Origin: Thiobacillus sp.
GTDB taxonomy: Bacteria; Pseudomonadota; Gammaproteobacteria; Burkholderiales; Thiobacillaceae
Assembly (NCBI GenBank): GCA_024235835.1
Contig: JACKLQ010000001.1
Coordinates: 744,001-808,000, forward strand
Length of the DNA: 64,000 nt
Direction: 5' to 3'
The notes under the pieces were generated by a model. The model saw only the letters and a program-made list of their open reading frames with translations. It was not told where the DNA came from and did not search any database. How positions within the stretch are numbered: the stretch's first letter is position 1; each line of letters opens with the position of its first letter. Both the position numbers and the translations under genes were made by a program. Of the stretch, positions 43,357 to 51,294 are shown piece by piece.

Positions 43357-43437
43357 GATGCGTCTCCTGTTTCATTCGCGGCGGCCATTCGCCGCAACCC
43401 ATTCTGGACGGCATGGGTAACCGGCATCCCGCAACCC

Positions 43438-43471
43438 TGTAGCGGTGTGTATCGGTCCGTATTGGGCCGTA
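43438..43471 (-). promoter_or_regulatory. Four 10-bp-spaced TACA/TACG half-sites (site B)
   Basis: On the plus strand TGTA occurs at 43438 and 43448 and CGTA at 43458 and 43468. On the minus strand these are TACA/TACG repeats pointing at the gene starting at 43356. The surrounding bases GATACAC..CGCTACA.GGTTGC nearly match site A at 48046. The spacing of one helical turn is typical for OmpR/PhoB-type regulators, and the response regulator gene at 47276 is the obvious candidate. Confidence 0.6.
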
Positions 43472-43515
43472 CCTGCCCGCCACGGCAAACGCGAAACGGG
43501 CGGCTCAGGGGCGTT

Positions 43516-43983
43516 TCAGCGCGCCCCATAGAAGTGTTCGACGAAGGGCTTGCGGAATTCCTGGTGGCAGTCGTTGCAACGGCCCTGGAGGGTCTGGAGG
43601 GCGGCGGCGACCGCCTGACCGTCCTGCTTGCCGGCCGCCTGGCCCAGTGCCTGCGCGGCTTCGTGGGTCTTTTGGTCGTGGCGCTTGAAGCGGCGCATGT
43701 CCGTGCCGACGTAGGCCAGGATGCGCGCCTTCTCCATGAAGGGCGGCTGGGGATGGTCGGCGATGAGCGGCGCGGTTTCCTCGATCCGCGTCCAGTCCTC
43801 GCGGGCCAGGGCCTGGGTGATGGTCTCCATGTGCCGCCCGAGGTCCTGCATGATGCCGCGCAGGGCGAGCGGCTGGGTGGGCGGTTGGGTGGGCGGTTGG
43901 GTGGGCGGTTGGGTTGACTCGGCCTGCGCGCCCGGCACCGCCAGGATCGTCAGGATGGAAAGCGTGAAAAGGGATCGTTTCAT
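43516..43983 (-). CDS. Cytochrome c'-like class II cytochrome
   Basis: The 155-residue protein starts at the ATG at 43983 with a signal peptide (MKRSLFTLSILTILAVPGAQA). Three copies of the tetrapeptide PPTQ follow, then a helical domain ending with a heme motif CNDCHQEFR near residue 139. A C-terminal CxxCH after a four-helix-type domain is characteristic of class II cytochromes c, which bind NO or carry electrons in the periplasm. It follows the DUF1207 gene by 31 bp and is likely co-transcribed. Confidence 0.8.
   Translation of the reverse strand: MKRSLFTLSILTILAVPGAQAESTQPPTQPPTQPPTQPLALRGIMQDLGRHMETITQALAREDWTRIEETAPLIADHPQPPFMEKARILAYVGTDMRRFKRHDQKTHEAAQALGQAAGKQDGQAVAAALQTLQGRCNDCHQEFRKPFVEHFYGAR
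43875..43910. repeat. Three tandem 12-bp repeats in the cytochrome gene
   Basis: The unit gggtgggcggtt is repeated three times without change and a partial fourth follows. On the coding strand each unit gives the tetrapeptide PPTQ (or its rotation), just after the signal peptide. As the unit is a multiple of three, copy-number change would alter only linker length. Confidence 0.85.
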
Positions 43984-44014
43984 GGTCTTGCTCTTTGGAG
44001 GTTGTAGAGAGTGC

Positions 44015-45019
44015 TTACAGGCCCAACTGGATGGCGATACCCCAGTAGCGCACATCCTGTGGATAGAACTGGCCGTAGGGTGACGGGCCGTCATAAAACT
44101 CCAGCAGCGCATTCCAGCGGCGTCCGGTTTCGGCAAGCGGCGCAAACTCCAGCCCTGCCTTGGCGCTGATCTGGGCCGCCCAGTCGTTCTGTTGCCACCG
44201 TTTCACATCCAGGCCGGCCACCCAGCGCGCGCCGCCCAGGCCACCCAGGCGGAACGCGGTTTCACGCCCGCGCCAGTCGAGGCCGGCATGCAGCAGATGC
44301 CGGCCGAGATCGGCGGGATCGCGGTCGAACAGGGTTTCACCGCCGCCATAGACGCGCAGATTGCCGAAGTCGCGGGCGATGATCGCTTCGATGGCTTCGA
44401 AGCTGAGATTCACCCGCTGCGGTTGGGCGCTCAGCAGGAATTCATCGCCCAGATGTGAACTCTGGTGATACAGGCGCACCCGCCCGGACCAGTCGTTCTG
44501 CCGCCAGGTCAGCGGCAGGCCGATGACATAGTCGGCATTCATGAGATCGGAGGACGGCGCTTCCAGATCGAACTGGGCGAATACCGCACCCGCGATGCCC
44601 AGTTGCCAGGCCAGCCCGGAACGGGTTTCGCGGCGCACCAGGCCGAAGTGCTCGCCAAACCCCACCGCGCCGAGCGTGGTTTCGCGCAGGGCGGAATCGA
44701 CCTGAAGCGCGCTGACGAAGAAACGCGGCTCCTTGGGGTCGGCGCGCAGGGGCGCAAACAGTTCGTTTGCAGGCAGCGGCGTGGTGTGCACGGCCTCGGC
44801 GCCGCTCTCATCCCGCAGGCCACCGTCTGGCATCTGCTGCACCGCGGCCGGCCGCAACCCGCTCTCGCTCCGCGTCCGCAGGGTTTCGATTTCGGCGCGC
44901 AGGGTTGCCACTTCGGCGCGCAGCCGGATCACCTCTTCGTCGGCCGCCGGAATCTGCCCGCCTCCCCATGCCGTACCGGCGACCAGCAACCAGGGAAGGG
45001 CAATGGCCAGGCGGTTCAT
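44015..45019 (-). CDS. DUF1207-like outer-membrane protein with N-terminal coiled coil
   Basis: The 334-residue protein has a signal peptide (MNRLAIALPWLLVAGTAWG), a short coiled coil (EEVIRLRAEVATLRAEIETLRTR), then a beta-rich domain beginning NELFAPLRADPKEPRFFVSALQVDS, the characteristic opening of DUF1207. It ends in IAIQLGL, with the alternating hydrophobic pattern and terminal residues of an outer-membrane beta-barrel. Function unknown. The MITE-like repeat begins 14 bp upstream of its start codon, so its promoter may have been displaced by or lie within that repeat. Confidence 0.65.
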   Translation of the reverse strand: MNRLAIALPWLLVAGTAWGGGQIPAADEEVIRLRAEVATLRAEIETLRTRSESGLRPAAVQQMPDGGLRDESGAEAVHTTPLPANELFAPLRADPKEPRFFVSALQVDSALRETTLGAVGFGEHFGLVRRETRSGLAWQLGIAGAVFAQFDLEAPSSDLMNADYVIGLPLTWRQNDWSGRVRLYHQSSHLGDEFLLSAQPQRVNLSFEAIEAIIARDFGNLRVYGGGETLFDRDPADLGRHLLHAGLDWRGRETAFRLGGLGGARWVAGLDVKRWQQNDWAAQISAKAGLEFAPLAETGRRWNALLEFYDGPSPYGQFYPQDVRYWGIAIQLGL

Positions 45020-45032
45020 GGTGTCCTCGCTA

Positions 45033-45195
45033 GCAGCCTGTCGGACTTTGGGCTCCGATAGCGAAAATCGGCCCCGCCGAGATCAGTTTTCGACCATTTC
45101 GCTGGGGAATATCCAGAATATTGCCCAAGAAATGGGCGAAAAATGGGCCGGCGCGGTCGGTTTGCAGCCGGAGATTCCAAAGTCCGACAGGCTGC
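45033..45195. mobile_element. 163-bp MITE-like element with 19-bp perfect terminal inverted repeats
   Basis: The left end gcagcctgtcggactttgg (45033-45051) and the right end ccaaagtccgacaggctgc (45177-45195) are exact reverse complements. The 125 bp between them have no reading frame. A 47-bp stretch at 52298-52344 matches the inside-facing right end with one mismatch, so the sequence is a dispersed family. No target duplication is obvious. A full-length transposon with these ends may exist elsewhere in the genome. Confidence 0.75.
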
Positions 45196-45209
45196 CAAGC
45201 ATGCGTCGA

Positions 45210-45803
45210 TCATGCGCTGACCGACAGGCCGATGCTGCCGGCCTGCCCCCCGTCCAGGCCGTAGGCCTGGGCCAGATTCATGATCTGTTTCATGACCTCG
45301 GCGGTGTTCTGGCTCGACTGCCTGTCGGCCTGGGTTTCCTCGCGGTTGACCTTGCTGTCGGCATCGGTCTGATCGAAGTTTTCGAGCAGGCGGGTCAGGG
45401 TGTCGGCGCGCTGGCTGTCGGAATTGCCGATGGCGGCCAGCTCGCCGTTCAGATCCGCTGCGGTCAGGCCGGCTCCGCCCCCACGCATGCGCATGCTGTT
45501 GAACTGGTCGTCCAGGGCCTCCGACAGTTTCCTGAGGCTGTCCGACATCTCCTGGCGGGTCACCTTGCCGTCGCTGTCGCCGTCCAGGGTGGCAAAGACC
45601 TCCTCGGCGCTGCCGCTGTTGGCTGTGGGAACCTGCTGGAATGCGGCCTGAAGATCGGCTTGCTCGATATATCCCTTGCCGCCGGTATCGAGTTTTGAAA
45701 ACAGTGCTTCCGCCATCTTCGACGCATCCGGGCGCTGCATCCGCCCCATGCCCTGCATCATCATGGAGGAACTTCCTCCGATACCGCCGATTGCGCTGCT
45801 CAT
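45210..45803 (-). CDS. EF-hand calcium-binding protein
   Basis: This 197-residue protein has at least two clear EF-hand loops: DTGGKGYIEQADLQ near 39 and DGDSDGKVTRQE near 73. A third, imperfect loop DQTDADSKVNREE lies near 144, and a degenerate fourth is possible near 113. There is no signal peptide, but the first 25 residues are glycine/serine/methionine-rich. It lies 56 bp downstream of the histidine kinase gene on the same strand and has its own TACA-repeat site within the kinase 3' end (45863-45897). It is likely regulated by that two-component system. Confidence 0.8.
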   Translation of the reverse strand: MSSAIGGIGGSSSMMMQGMGRMQRPDASKMAEALFSKLDTGGKGYIEQADLQAAFQQVPTANSGSAEEVFATLDGDSDGKVTRQEMSDSLRKLSEALDDQFNSMRMRGGGAGLTAADLNGELAAIGNSDSQRADTLTRLLENFDQTDADSKVNREETQADRQSSQNTAEVMKQIMNLAQAYGLDGGQAGSIGLSVSA

Positions 45804-45859
45804 GATGTCTCCTTGGAAGTTTGTCCGAACCCTCGAACAACACCGCCATCATCACGGCG

Positions 45860-47269
45860 TCAGGTATCGCGGCCGTATCCCGATGTATCGCTTTGTTTCA
45901 GCCCGCTTTCGCCCTGCGCAGGCGGGGTGTGGATCGCCCGCCCGGCCGCCTGTCGGACGGGGCAGCCGACCCAGGCCGCAAGCCCGCCCTCGGGCCGGTT
46001 CTCCAGCCAGACCCGCCAGCCATTGGCCTGGGCGAGCTGGCGCACGATGGCCAGCCCCAGACCGGTGCCGCCGGTGGCGGCGCTGCGTGAGGATTCCACC
46101 CGGTGGAAGGGGCGGAATACCGCCTCCAACTGGTCTTCCGGGATGCCCGGCCCGCGGTCCAGCACGCCGATGCGGCACTCGCCTGCATCCGATTCGACCC
46201 TCAGTTCCACGGGGTTGCCGCCGGCATAGCGCTGGGCATTGGCCAGGAGATTGGCCAGCACGCGGCGCAGGGCCGCGGGCGGGGCGTCGATCCGGTTGGG
46301 CGGACAGTGCACATGAACCTCGCTGCCCGTCTCCCGCGCCCGCCCGGCCAGTTCCTCCAGCCACCCGGCCAGGTCGATCCGGGTGGCTTCTTCCCGGCCC
46401 AGGCCGCGCGCCAGGTTCAACAGATCGCCCACCAGGCGGTTCATCTCCTCGACATCCTGGTCCAGCCGCGCGATCCAGGCCGGATCGGGGCGGCGGGCCT
46501 GCATTTCCAGGGCGAGCCGCATGCGCGCCAGCGGTGTGCGCAGGTCGTGGGACAGGCCCGCCAGCAGGGTGGTGCGCGCATCCAGCAGATCGCGCACCTG
46601 GCTGGCGAGCGCGTTGAAACGGCGCGACAGGGCAGCGATCTCGCGGGGGCCGGATTCGGGCAGCAGATCGGGGGTTTCCCCCCGCCCCAGGCTGGCGGCG
46701 GCGGCATCGAGACGTTGCAGCGGGGCCACCGTGCGCCGCGCCAGCCACCCGGCCGCAAGCCCGGCCAGGATCAGCCCCACGGCCAGAATCGACACCCCGG
46801 CGGCGAGCGGCTGGGGGCCGATGCGGCCATGTGAAAAACCGACCCACAATACCCGCCCCCCGCTGGGCAGGCCGACCCAATGCCAGGTCTCGCCCGCCTG
46901 TTCCTTGCTCGCAAACGCGACAGCCGTCCTCGCGCGCCGGGCCAGTTCCGATTCCAGCAGGCGCAGATAGGGGCTGCCCTTGAGGGTCCGCGCGGTGATG
47001 ACGGGCTCGGAAGCGGCGAGGCTGAGCCCATGCGCGGTTGCCAGTTCCCGCTCGAAGGCCGGCCGGGTGTCGGGCGGCAACTCGCTCCAGGTCTGCGCGG
47101 AAAGCACCATCAGGCCGGCCAGATCGCTGGCCGCGCGGCGGGCCAGGGGCAGCAGAAGAAAGAAAACCACGGCCAGCACGGCCAGCACCTCGAACAGCAC
47201 GAACACCAGGGCGAGCCGGATCGCATTCTGCTGGCTGAGGCTCAATGCGGGCTTCGCGGCGGATTTCAT
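45860..47269 (-). CDS. Sensor histidine kinase (EnvZ/RstB-like)
   Basis: The 469-residue kinase has two membrane helices (about 17-43 and 155-178) flanking a periplasmic sensor of about 110 residues, then HAMP. The H box AGLSHDLRTPLARMRL has the phosphorylated histidine at 241. The N box ANLLANAQRYAGG, G1 DRGPGIPED and G2 GGTGLGLAIV complete the catalytic domain. The C-terminal 40 residues are an unusual extension. It overlaps nothing but starts 6 bp after the response regulator stop, so both are made from one message. The signal is unknown. Confidence 0.93.
   Translation of the reverse strand: MKSAAKPALSLSQQNAIRLALVFVLFEVLAVLAVVFFLLLPLARRAASDLAGLMVLSAQTWSELPPDTRPAFERELATAHGLSLAASEPVITARTLKGSPYLRLLESELARRARTAVAFASKEQAGETWHWVGLPSGGRVLWVGFSHGRIGPQPLAAGVSILAVGLILAGLAAGWLARRTVAPLQRLDAAAASLGRGETPDLLPESGPREIAALSRRFNALASQVRDLLDARTTLLAGLSHDLRTPLARMRLALEMQARRPDPAWIARLDQDVEEMNRLVGDLLNLARGLGREEATRIDLAGWLEELAGRARETGSEVHVHCPPNRIDAPPAALRRVLANLLANAQRYAGGNPVELRVESDAGECRIGVLDRGPGIPEDQLEAVFRPFHRVESSRSAATGGTGLGLAIVRQLAQANGWRVWLENRPEGGLAAWVGCPVRQAAGRAIHTPPAQGESGLKQSDTSGYGRDT
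45863..45897 (-). promoter_or_regulatory. 10-bp-spaced TACA-type half-sites upstream of the EF-hand gene (site C)
   Basis: Plus-strand GGTA (45863), CGTA (45874), TGTA (45884) and TGTT (45894) correspond to TACA-like repeats reading toward the EF-hand gene, whose start is 60 bp away. The core ACAAAGCGATACA is shared exactly with site A. The site overlaps the last codons of the histidine kinase, giving the EF-hand gene an internal promoter. The regulator is inferred to be the adjacent OmpR-type protein. Confidence 0.55.
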
Positions 47270-47275
47270 GGCGGC

Positions 47276-47992
47276 TCAGGCCGCGGCACCGCGCGGGTTG
47301 AACAGATAGCCCTCGCCGCGCACGGTGCGGATGTAAACCGGGTTGGCGGGATCGGGTTCGAGTTTGCGCCGCAGGCGTGCCACCCGAATATCCACGGTGC
47401 GGTCGTTGGGATCCCAGTCGTAGCCCTTGAGCAGATCCATCAGGATGTCGCGGGTCAACACCCGGTTGGGGCGTTCGGCAAAGGCCTTGAGCAGATCGAA
47501 TTCCGCGCCCGAGAGCCCCAGATCGCCATCGCCCTTGAGCAGGCGCCGCGCCGCCAGGTCCAGGTGATAGGGGCCGAAGCGGATCGCCTGCGCTGCCGCC
47601 GCGGCGGGCACGGTCCGGGCACGCCGCAACAGCGCCCGCAGCCGGGCGAGCAGTTCGCGCGGGCTGAAGGGCTTGGCCAGATAGTCGTCGGCCCCCATCT
47701 CCAGGCCCACCACCCGGTCGATCTCCTCGCCGCGGGCGGAAAGGATGAGAACGGGGATCGCCGCCGCCCCCGTTTGTGCCCGCAGCGAACGGGTGAGCGT
47801 CAGGCCGTCCTCGCCGGGCAACATCAGGTCCAGCACGATGGCATCCGGCCGGGCCTGTTCGATGGCGCGGCGCATGCCGGCCCCGTCGCCGGCCAGATCG
47901 ACCACGAAGCCGGTGTCGGACAGATAGGCGGAGAGCAACGCCCGCAAGGCGGGGTCGTCATCCACCACCAGGATGCGTGAGAGTGAGTTCAT
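47276..47992 (-). CDS. OmpR/PhoB-family response regulator
   Basis: The 238-residue protein has a receiver domain with acidic pocket VVDDDP (10-14), the phosphorylated aspartate at residue 55 (IVLDLMLPG), a conserved threonine/serine region (ILSARGEE) and lysine (AKPFSPRELLAR). A winged helix of the OmpR type follows (SGAEFDLLKAFAERPNRVLTRDILM and the wing RTVDIRVARLRRKLEPD). It is upstream of its kinase. Site A at 48046-48091 lies just upstream, between it and the plus-strand gene at 48155, so it may regulate itself as well. Confidence 0.95.
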   Translation of the reverse strand: MNSLSRILVVDDDPALRALLSAYLSDTGFVVDLAGDGAGMRRAIEQARPDAIVLDLMLPGEDGLTLTRSLRAQTGAAAIPVLILSARGEEIDRVVGLEMGADDYLAKPFSPRELLARLRALLRRARTVPAAAAAQAIRFGPYHLDLAARRLLKGDGDLGLSGAEFDLLKAFAERPNRVLTRDILMDLLKGYDWDPNDRTVDIRVARLRRKLEPDPANPVYIRTVRGEGYLFNPRGAAA

Positions 47993-48045
47993 GGCGGCAG
48001 TGTAATCGTGGCGGCGGCTGGCGGGCTGGTTTGGCCACGCACAGA

Positions 48046-48091
48046 TACAAAGCGATACACGGCGCTACACGGTTGCCCATGTGTGGCTACA
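48046..48091 (+). promoter_or_regulatory. Three exact 10-bp-spaced TACA half-sites plus a fourth (site A)
   Basis: TACA occurs at 48046, 48056 and 48066, in exact 10-bp steps (gaTACAaagcgaTACA, then cggcgcTACA), and again at 48088. The cluster is 64-110 bp upstream of the plus-strand gene at 48155 and about 55-100 bp upstream of the response regulator start (47992). Direct repeats with one-turn spacing are typical of OmpR-family binding sites. Confidence 0.65.
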
Positions 48092-48154
48092 AAGCCTGCC
48101 CAGAATGCACCGTGTCGAAACCGAGGCGAACCTGCTCCCGAATTTGAAACCGCC

Positions 48155-48466
48155 ATGAAAAGCGCGACCCTCCCCTTCCTGCTCGGCGTCCTGCTCGCCC
48201 CGGCGCTCGCCGCCGCGGCGGATGGCGCGGGCGAGGGGGCGGCGCGCCGGCTACTGGATCTCTCCCTGCCACGCGAAGCCCTGGCCGAAGTCTGGCCCCC
48301 GCCTTCCGCCGGAAATGCCATGCCGCTGCCCGACCTGGGCGGCTCGCGCATGGACCATGCCGGTGCGGCGCGGCAGGGCGGCGGCCTGCCCTACGGTGCC
48401 GGCTACGAAGCCCGGCAAAGTACGGGGGGCGGGGGATATGGCCGAGGCCGGGGACGGGGACGCTGA
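48155..48466 (+). CDS. Small exported protein with glycine/arginine-rich C-terminus
   Basis: The 103-residue protein from the ATG at 48155 has a signal peptide (MKSATLPFLLGVLLAPALAAAA), an alpha-helical stretch with RRLLDLSLPREALAEVWPPP, and a low-complexity tail GGGGYGRGRGRGR. No family is recognised. It is the first plus-strand gene after the TACA repeats of site A, with the next small exported protein 38 bp downstream. The glycine/arginine bias is shared with the lipoprotein at 41926, which lies downstream of site B. Confidence 0.6.
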   Translation: MKSATLPFLLGVLLAPALAAAADGAGEGAARRLLDLSLPREALAEVWPPPSAGNAMPLPDLGGSRMDHAGAARQGGGLPYGAGYEARQSTGGGGYGRGRGRGR

Positions 48467-48504
48467 AGATCGACATCCCTCAAATCGATCGAAAGGAAAA
48501 TCTC

Positions 48505-48807
48505 ATGAACAAGACGGTTCTACTTACCCGGATTGCCCTGGTGGCGCTGACCACCCTGACCCTGTCCCTGGACGCCCAGGCCCGCGGCGGCCGAGGCGGG
48601 AGCGGTGGCGGGAGCGGTGGCGGCTCGTACCAGGGCTCCGGCGGTTATGGCCAAATGGGCGGCCAGGGCCAGCAACAAGGCGACATGACCCGCACCCGCA
48701 CCCGCGATGCTTCACAGGAAGGCGGCGCGCAGCAGAATCGGCAGATGCGCCAGGAGCATCGGCAGACGGCCACGCCCACCACCGAGACCACTACGGTCAC
48801 ACCATGA
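48505..48807 (+). CDS. Small exported glycine- and glutamine-rich protein
   Basis: This 100-residue protein has a signal peptide (MNKTVLLTRIALVALTTLTLSLDAQA). A glycine/serine-rich part (RGGRGGSGGGSGGGSYQGSG) follows, then a glutamine-, arginine- and threonine-rich tail. The ribosome binding site AAGGAAAA is well placed. It is probably co-transcribed with the upstream gene under site A. No function is recognised; a secreted or surface-associated disordered protein is likely. Confidence 0.65.
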   Translation: MNKTVLLTRIALVALTTLTLSLDAQARGGRGGSGGGSGGGSYQGSGGYGQMGGQGQQQGDMTRTRTRDASQEGGAQQNRQMRQEHRQTATPTTETTTVTP

Positions 48808-48854
48808 GTGGCAGTCCCTCCTCGCGGGGAGAGGCCGTCGTTCAGCCGGCCGTG

Positions 48855-48878
48855 CCCTCTCCCGCCTGCGGGAGAGGG
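48855..48878. terminator. Strong perfect hairpin between convergent genes
   Basis: The sequence ccctctcccgc-ct-gcgggagaggg has two exact 11-bp arms. It lies between the convergent plus-strand small-protein gene and the minus-strand Mo oxidoreductase, where a bidirectional terminator is expected. The same kind of hairpin is a common dispersed intergenic repeat in proteobacteria. Confidence 0.6.
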
Positions 48879-48944
48879 GCGGGCATGCAGCCGCCAACGC
48901 TCGCAGCCAACCCGGATTGCCCATTGGAGTTTCGATCCACTGTC

Positions 48945-51257
48945 TTATAAGGTGCGCCGCGCCCGTCTCACCTCGCAGGGAAACCGGCGCAGGCAGTTGG
49001 AGCCGGAGGCCGGGTCGAAACATTCGCCGTCGATGACCCGGTTGGCGTCCCCCGCATGATCGGCAAATTGCCACCAGCCGTATTGGGCGCAGACCACATC
49101 GGGGTCGAGATGCGTATCGAGACGAGCGCGGGCGCGCAGGGTGCCCATTCGAGTGACGATTTCAAACCAGTCGCCTTCCGTGATTCCCCGCGCCGCCGCC
49201 GTGGCGGGGTGCAATTCCGCCAGCGGTTCCGGCATCCGCCGCCGCAGGCCCGTGATGTGGCGCTGCTGGCTGTGGCAGTACTGCGGCCATTTGGCGGTGG
49301 TGAGGAGGAGCGGAAAATCCGGGTCTGGCGTTGATCCGTGAGTCGGTTCCACGGCCTCCGGCAAGGCATCCAAGCCCGCTTCCGTCAGTCGTGCGCTCAG
49401 GAATTCGAAGCGCCCGCTCGGGGTGGCGAAACCGGTTTGCTCGTATTTGCGGTAACGGGTTTGCCGGGGCAGGTCGAGGCCCCCGGGCGCTACGCGCAGG
49501 GCCTCCGGGGTCAGTCCTGCGGGGGCGAGGACGGCGGCGAGGGCGGCTTCCGGGTCGCCGCCGAAGAAGTCGTGGGCCACCCCCAGGCGGCGGGCGAGTT
49601 CGAACACGATCCAGGTATCGGCGCGGCTTTCCCCGCGCGGCGGGACGAAGGCGGGGCGCAACTGGACGCGGGCTTCCGCCGCCGCATCCACCTGAAAGCC
49701 GGCTTGCAGCCCTTCCCGTTCCCAGGCGGTGCAGACCGGCAGGAGCAGATCGGCGTGGCGGGCGGTGGGGGTTTCCACCTGCTCGGCCAGGGCAAAGAAA
49801 TCCAGCTTCGCCAGGGCTTCGCCCTGGAGCCGGGTGTGGGGCTTGGAGGAGAGGAAATTGCCGCCGAAGGAGACGAAGGCGGTGATGGGGTAAGGCCGTT
49901 CCTCGACGATGGCGCGGAACAGGTCGCGGGAGGTGATCCAGCCCTTTTGCGGCGGGCCGTGGGGGCGCTCGGTGAGCCCCAGGGTGAGGCGGCGGGTGGC
50001 GGGTACGACCCGGTCGAAGGCCATCATGTCCGCGACCTGTGGTTTGGCGAACCAGACATTACCGCCGGGGGCATCCAGGTTGCCGGTCAAACCATACAAG
50101 GCGGCGATGGCGCGGCCCGTCTGGGTGGCGTTGGCCTGCTGGGCCGTGCCGGTCCAGGTGAAAAAGGAAACCGGGCCGTAGCCGGCGAGGAGGTCGGCGG
50201 CTTCGCTGACTTGCGCGGCGGGAATGCCGGTGAGGGCTGCCACCCGCTCCGGCGGATAGTCTCGGCAACGCTCACGCCAGAGGGCGAACAGCGGCCGGCA
50301 GACGAGGGGGCCGTGTCGGGTCGGCACACTGAATCGGCCTTCCAGGGCCAGCCGGGTTTCCGTGTTCGTATTGGGCGGACGTACCGGGCAGGCCACGGCC
50401 CGGCCTGCCGCTTCATCCCAGCTCAGGGGGCGGCTTGCATCGCCTCCTGCCTCCAGATCGGCCTGGGTCAACACCCGCCCATCGGCCTCGGCGACGAGAA
50501 ACGGCGCATCACTCCAGCGCCGGACAAAATCCTGGTCGTAATGGCCGGATTCCAGCAGTTGATGGGCCAGCCCCAGAGCCAGGACGGCATCCGTGCCGGG
50601 CCGGGGGCGCAGCCAGAGATCGGCCCCGGCGGCCAGCCCCGCCCGGCGCGGGTCGATGACGATGAGCTTCGCCCCGCGTTTTTGCGCCGCCTTTATCCGC
50701 GTGGATTGCGCCAGCCAGGTGGTGGCGGGATTGAAGCCCCACAGCAGGATGCAGCCAGTGTGTTCGTAGTCCGGCATGCCGATGCCCGCGCCCCAGGTGT
50801 AGGCAGGGGCGAAATCCTTGTGCCAGTTGCAGTTTTCGGTGGCGAACACCAGGTTGGGGCTTTCCAGCACATGGGCGAGCCGGTGGATCCAGGCGAAGGC
50901 ATCCGCCACCGCCGTGCCGCTCGGGGTGGCCACGCCGAAGGCCAGTGCCTGGGGGCCGTGGCGGGAAATGGCCTCCCTCGCCTTGGTGGCGACGAGATCG
51001 AGCGCCGCCTCCCAGGAAATGCGCTCCCAGCCCGGATCGGCCTCCCCCTTGGGCCGGGTGCGGCGCAGCGGGTACAGCAGGCGCTCCGGCGCATGGACCG
51101 ATTCCGGCGCGGTTTTCGCCTTGATGCACAGGGCCTGGCCGGTGGGGTGGTCCGGGTCGGGATCGATACGGGTGAGCACACCATCCTCGATGAGCCCGAC
51201 GCAGCCGCAGCGAGAGATGCACAGGGCGCAGTAGCCGCGGCGCAGTTCGATGCCCAT
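48945..51257 (-). CDS. Molybdopterin-dependent oxidoreductase (DMSO reductase family)
   Basis: The 770-residue protein from the ATG at 51257 has an N-terminal 4Fe-4S motif (C10, C13, C17, C44: YCALCISRC, then QALC) and a bis-MGD binding core (LLWGFNPATTWLAQS, VIDPRRAGLA, YGLTGNLDAPGGNVWF), with a C-terminal dinucleotide-binding domain (PLLLTTAKWPQYCHSQQ). The candidate Mo ligand is the cysteine in ATENCNWHK. No Tat signal is seen, so it is probably cytoplasmic. The substrate is unknown. It follows the TauD-like dioxygenase by 37 bp on the same strand, an unusual pairing. The frame is open upstream to 51488, but that part overlaps the dioxygenase gene. Confidence 0.85.
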   Translation of the reverse strand: MGIELRRGYCALCISRCGCVGLIEDGVLTRIDPDPDHPTGQALCIKAKTAPESVHAPERLLYPLRRTRPKGEADPGWERISWEAALDLVATKAREAISRHGPQALAFGVATPSGTAVADAFAWIHRLAHVLESPNLVFATENCNWHKDFAPAYTWGAGIGMPDYEHTGCILLWGFNPATTWLAQSTRIKAAQKRGAKLIVIDPRRAGLAAGADLWLRPRPGTDAVLALGLAHQLLESGHYDQDFVRRWSDAPFLVAEADGRVLTQADLEAGGDASRPLSWDEAAGRAVACPVRPPNTNTETRLALEGRFSVPTRHGPLVCRPLFALWRERCRDYPPERVAALTGIPAAQVSEAADLLAGYGPVSFFTWTGTAQQANATQTGRAIAALYGLTGNLDAPGGNVWFAKPQVADMMAFDRVVPATRRLTLGLTERPHGPPQKGWITSRDLFRAIVEERPYPITAFVSFGGNFLSSKPHTRLQGEALAKLDFFALAEQVETPTARHADLLLPVCTAWEREGLQAGFQVDAAAEARVQLRPAFVPPRGESRADTWIVFELARRLGVAHDFFGGDPEAALAAVLAPAGLTPEALRVAPGGLDLPRQTRYRKYEQTGFATPSGRFEFLSARLTEAGLDALPEAVEPTHGSTPDPDFPLLLTTAKWPQYCHSQQRHITGLRRRMPEPLAELHPATAAARGITEGDWFEIVTRMGTLRARARLDTHLDPDVVCAQYGWWQFADHAGDANRVIDGECFDPASGSNCLRRFPCEVRRARRTL

Positions 51258-51294
51258 CTTGGGCGCTGCTCGATGTCGCTCGCTTGCATCCGCG

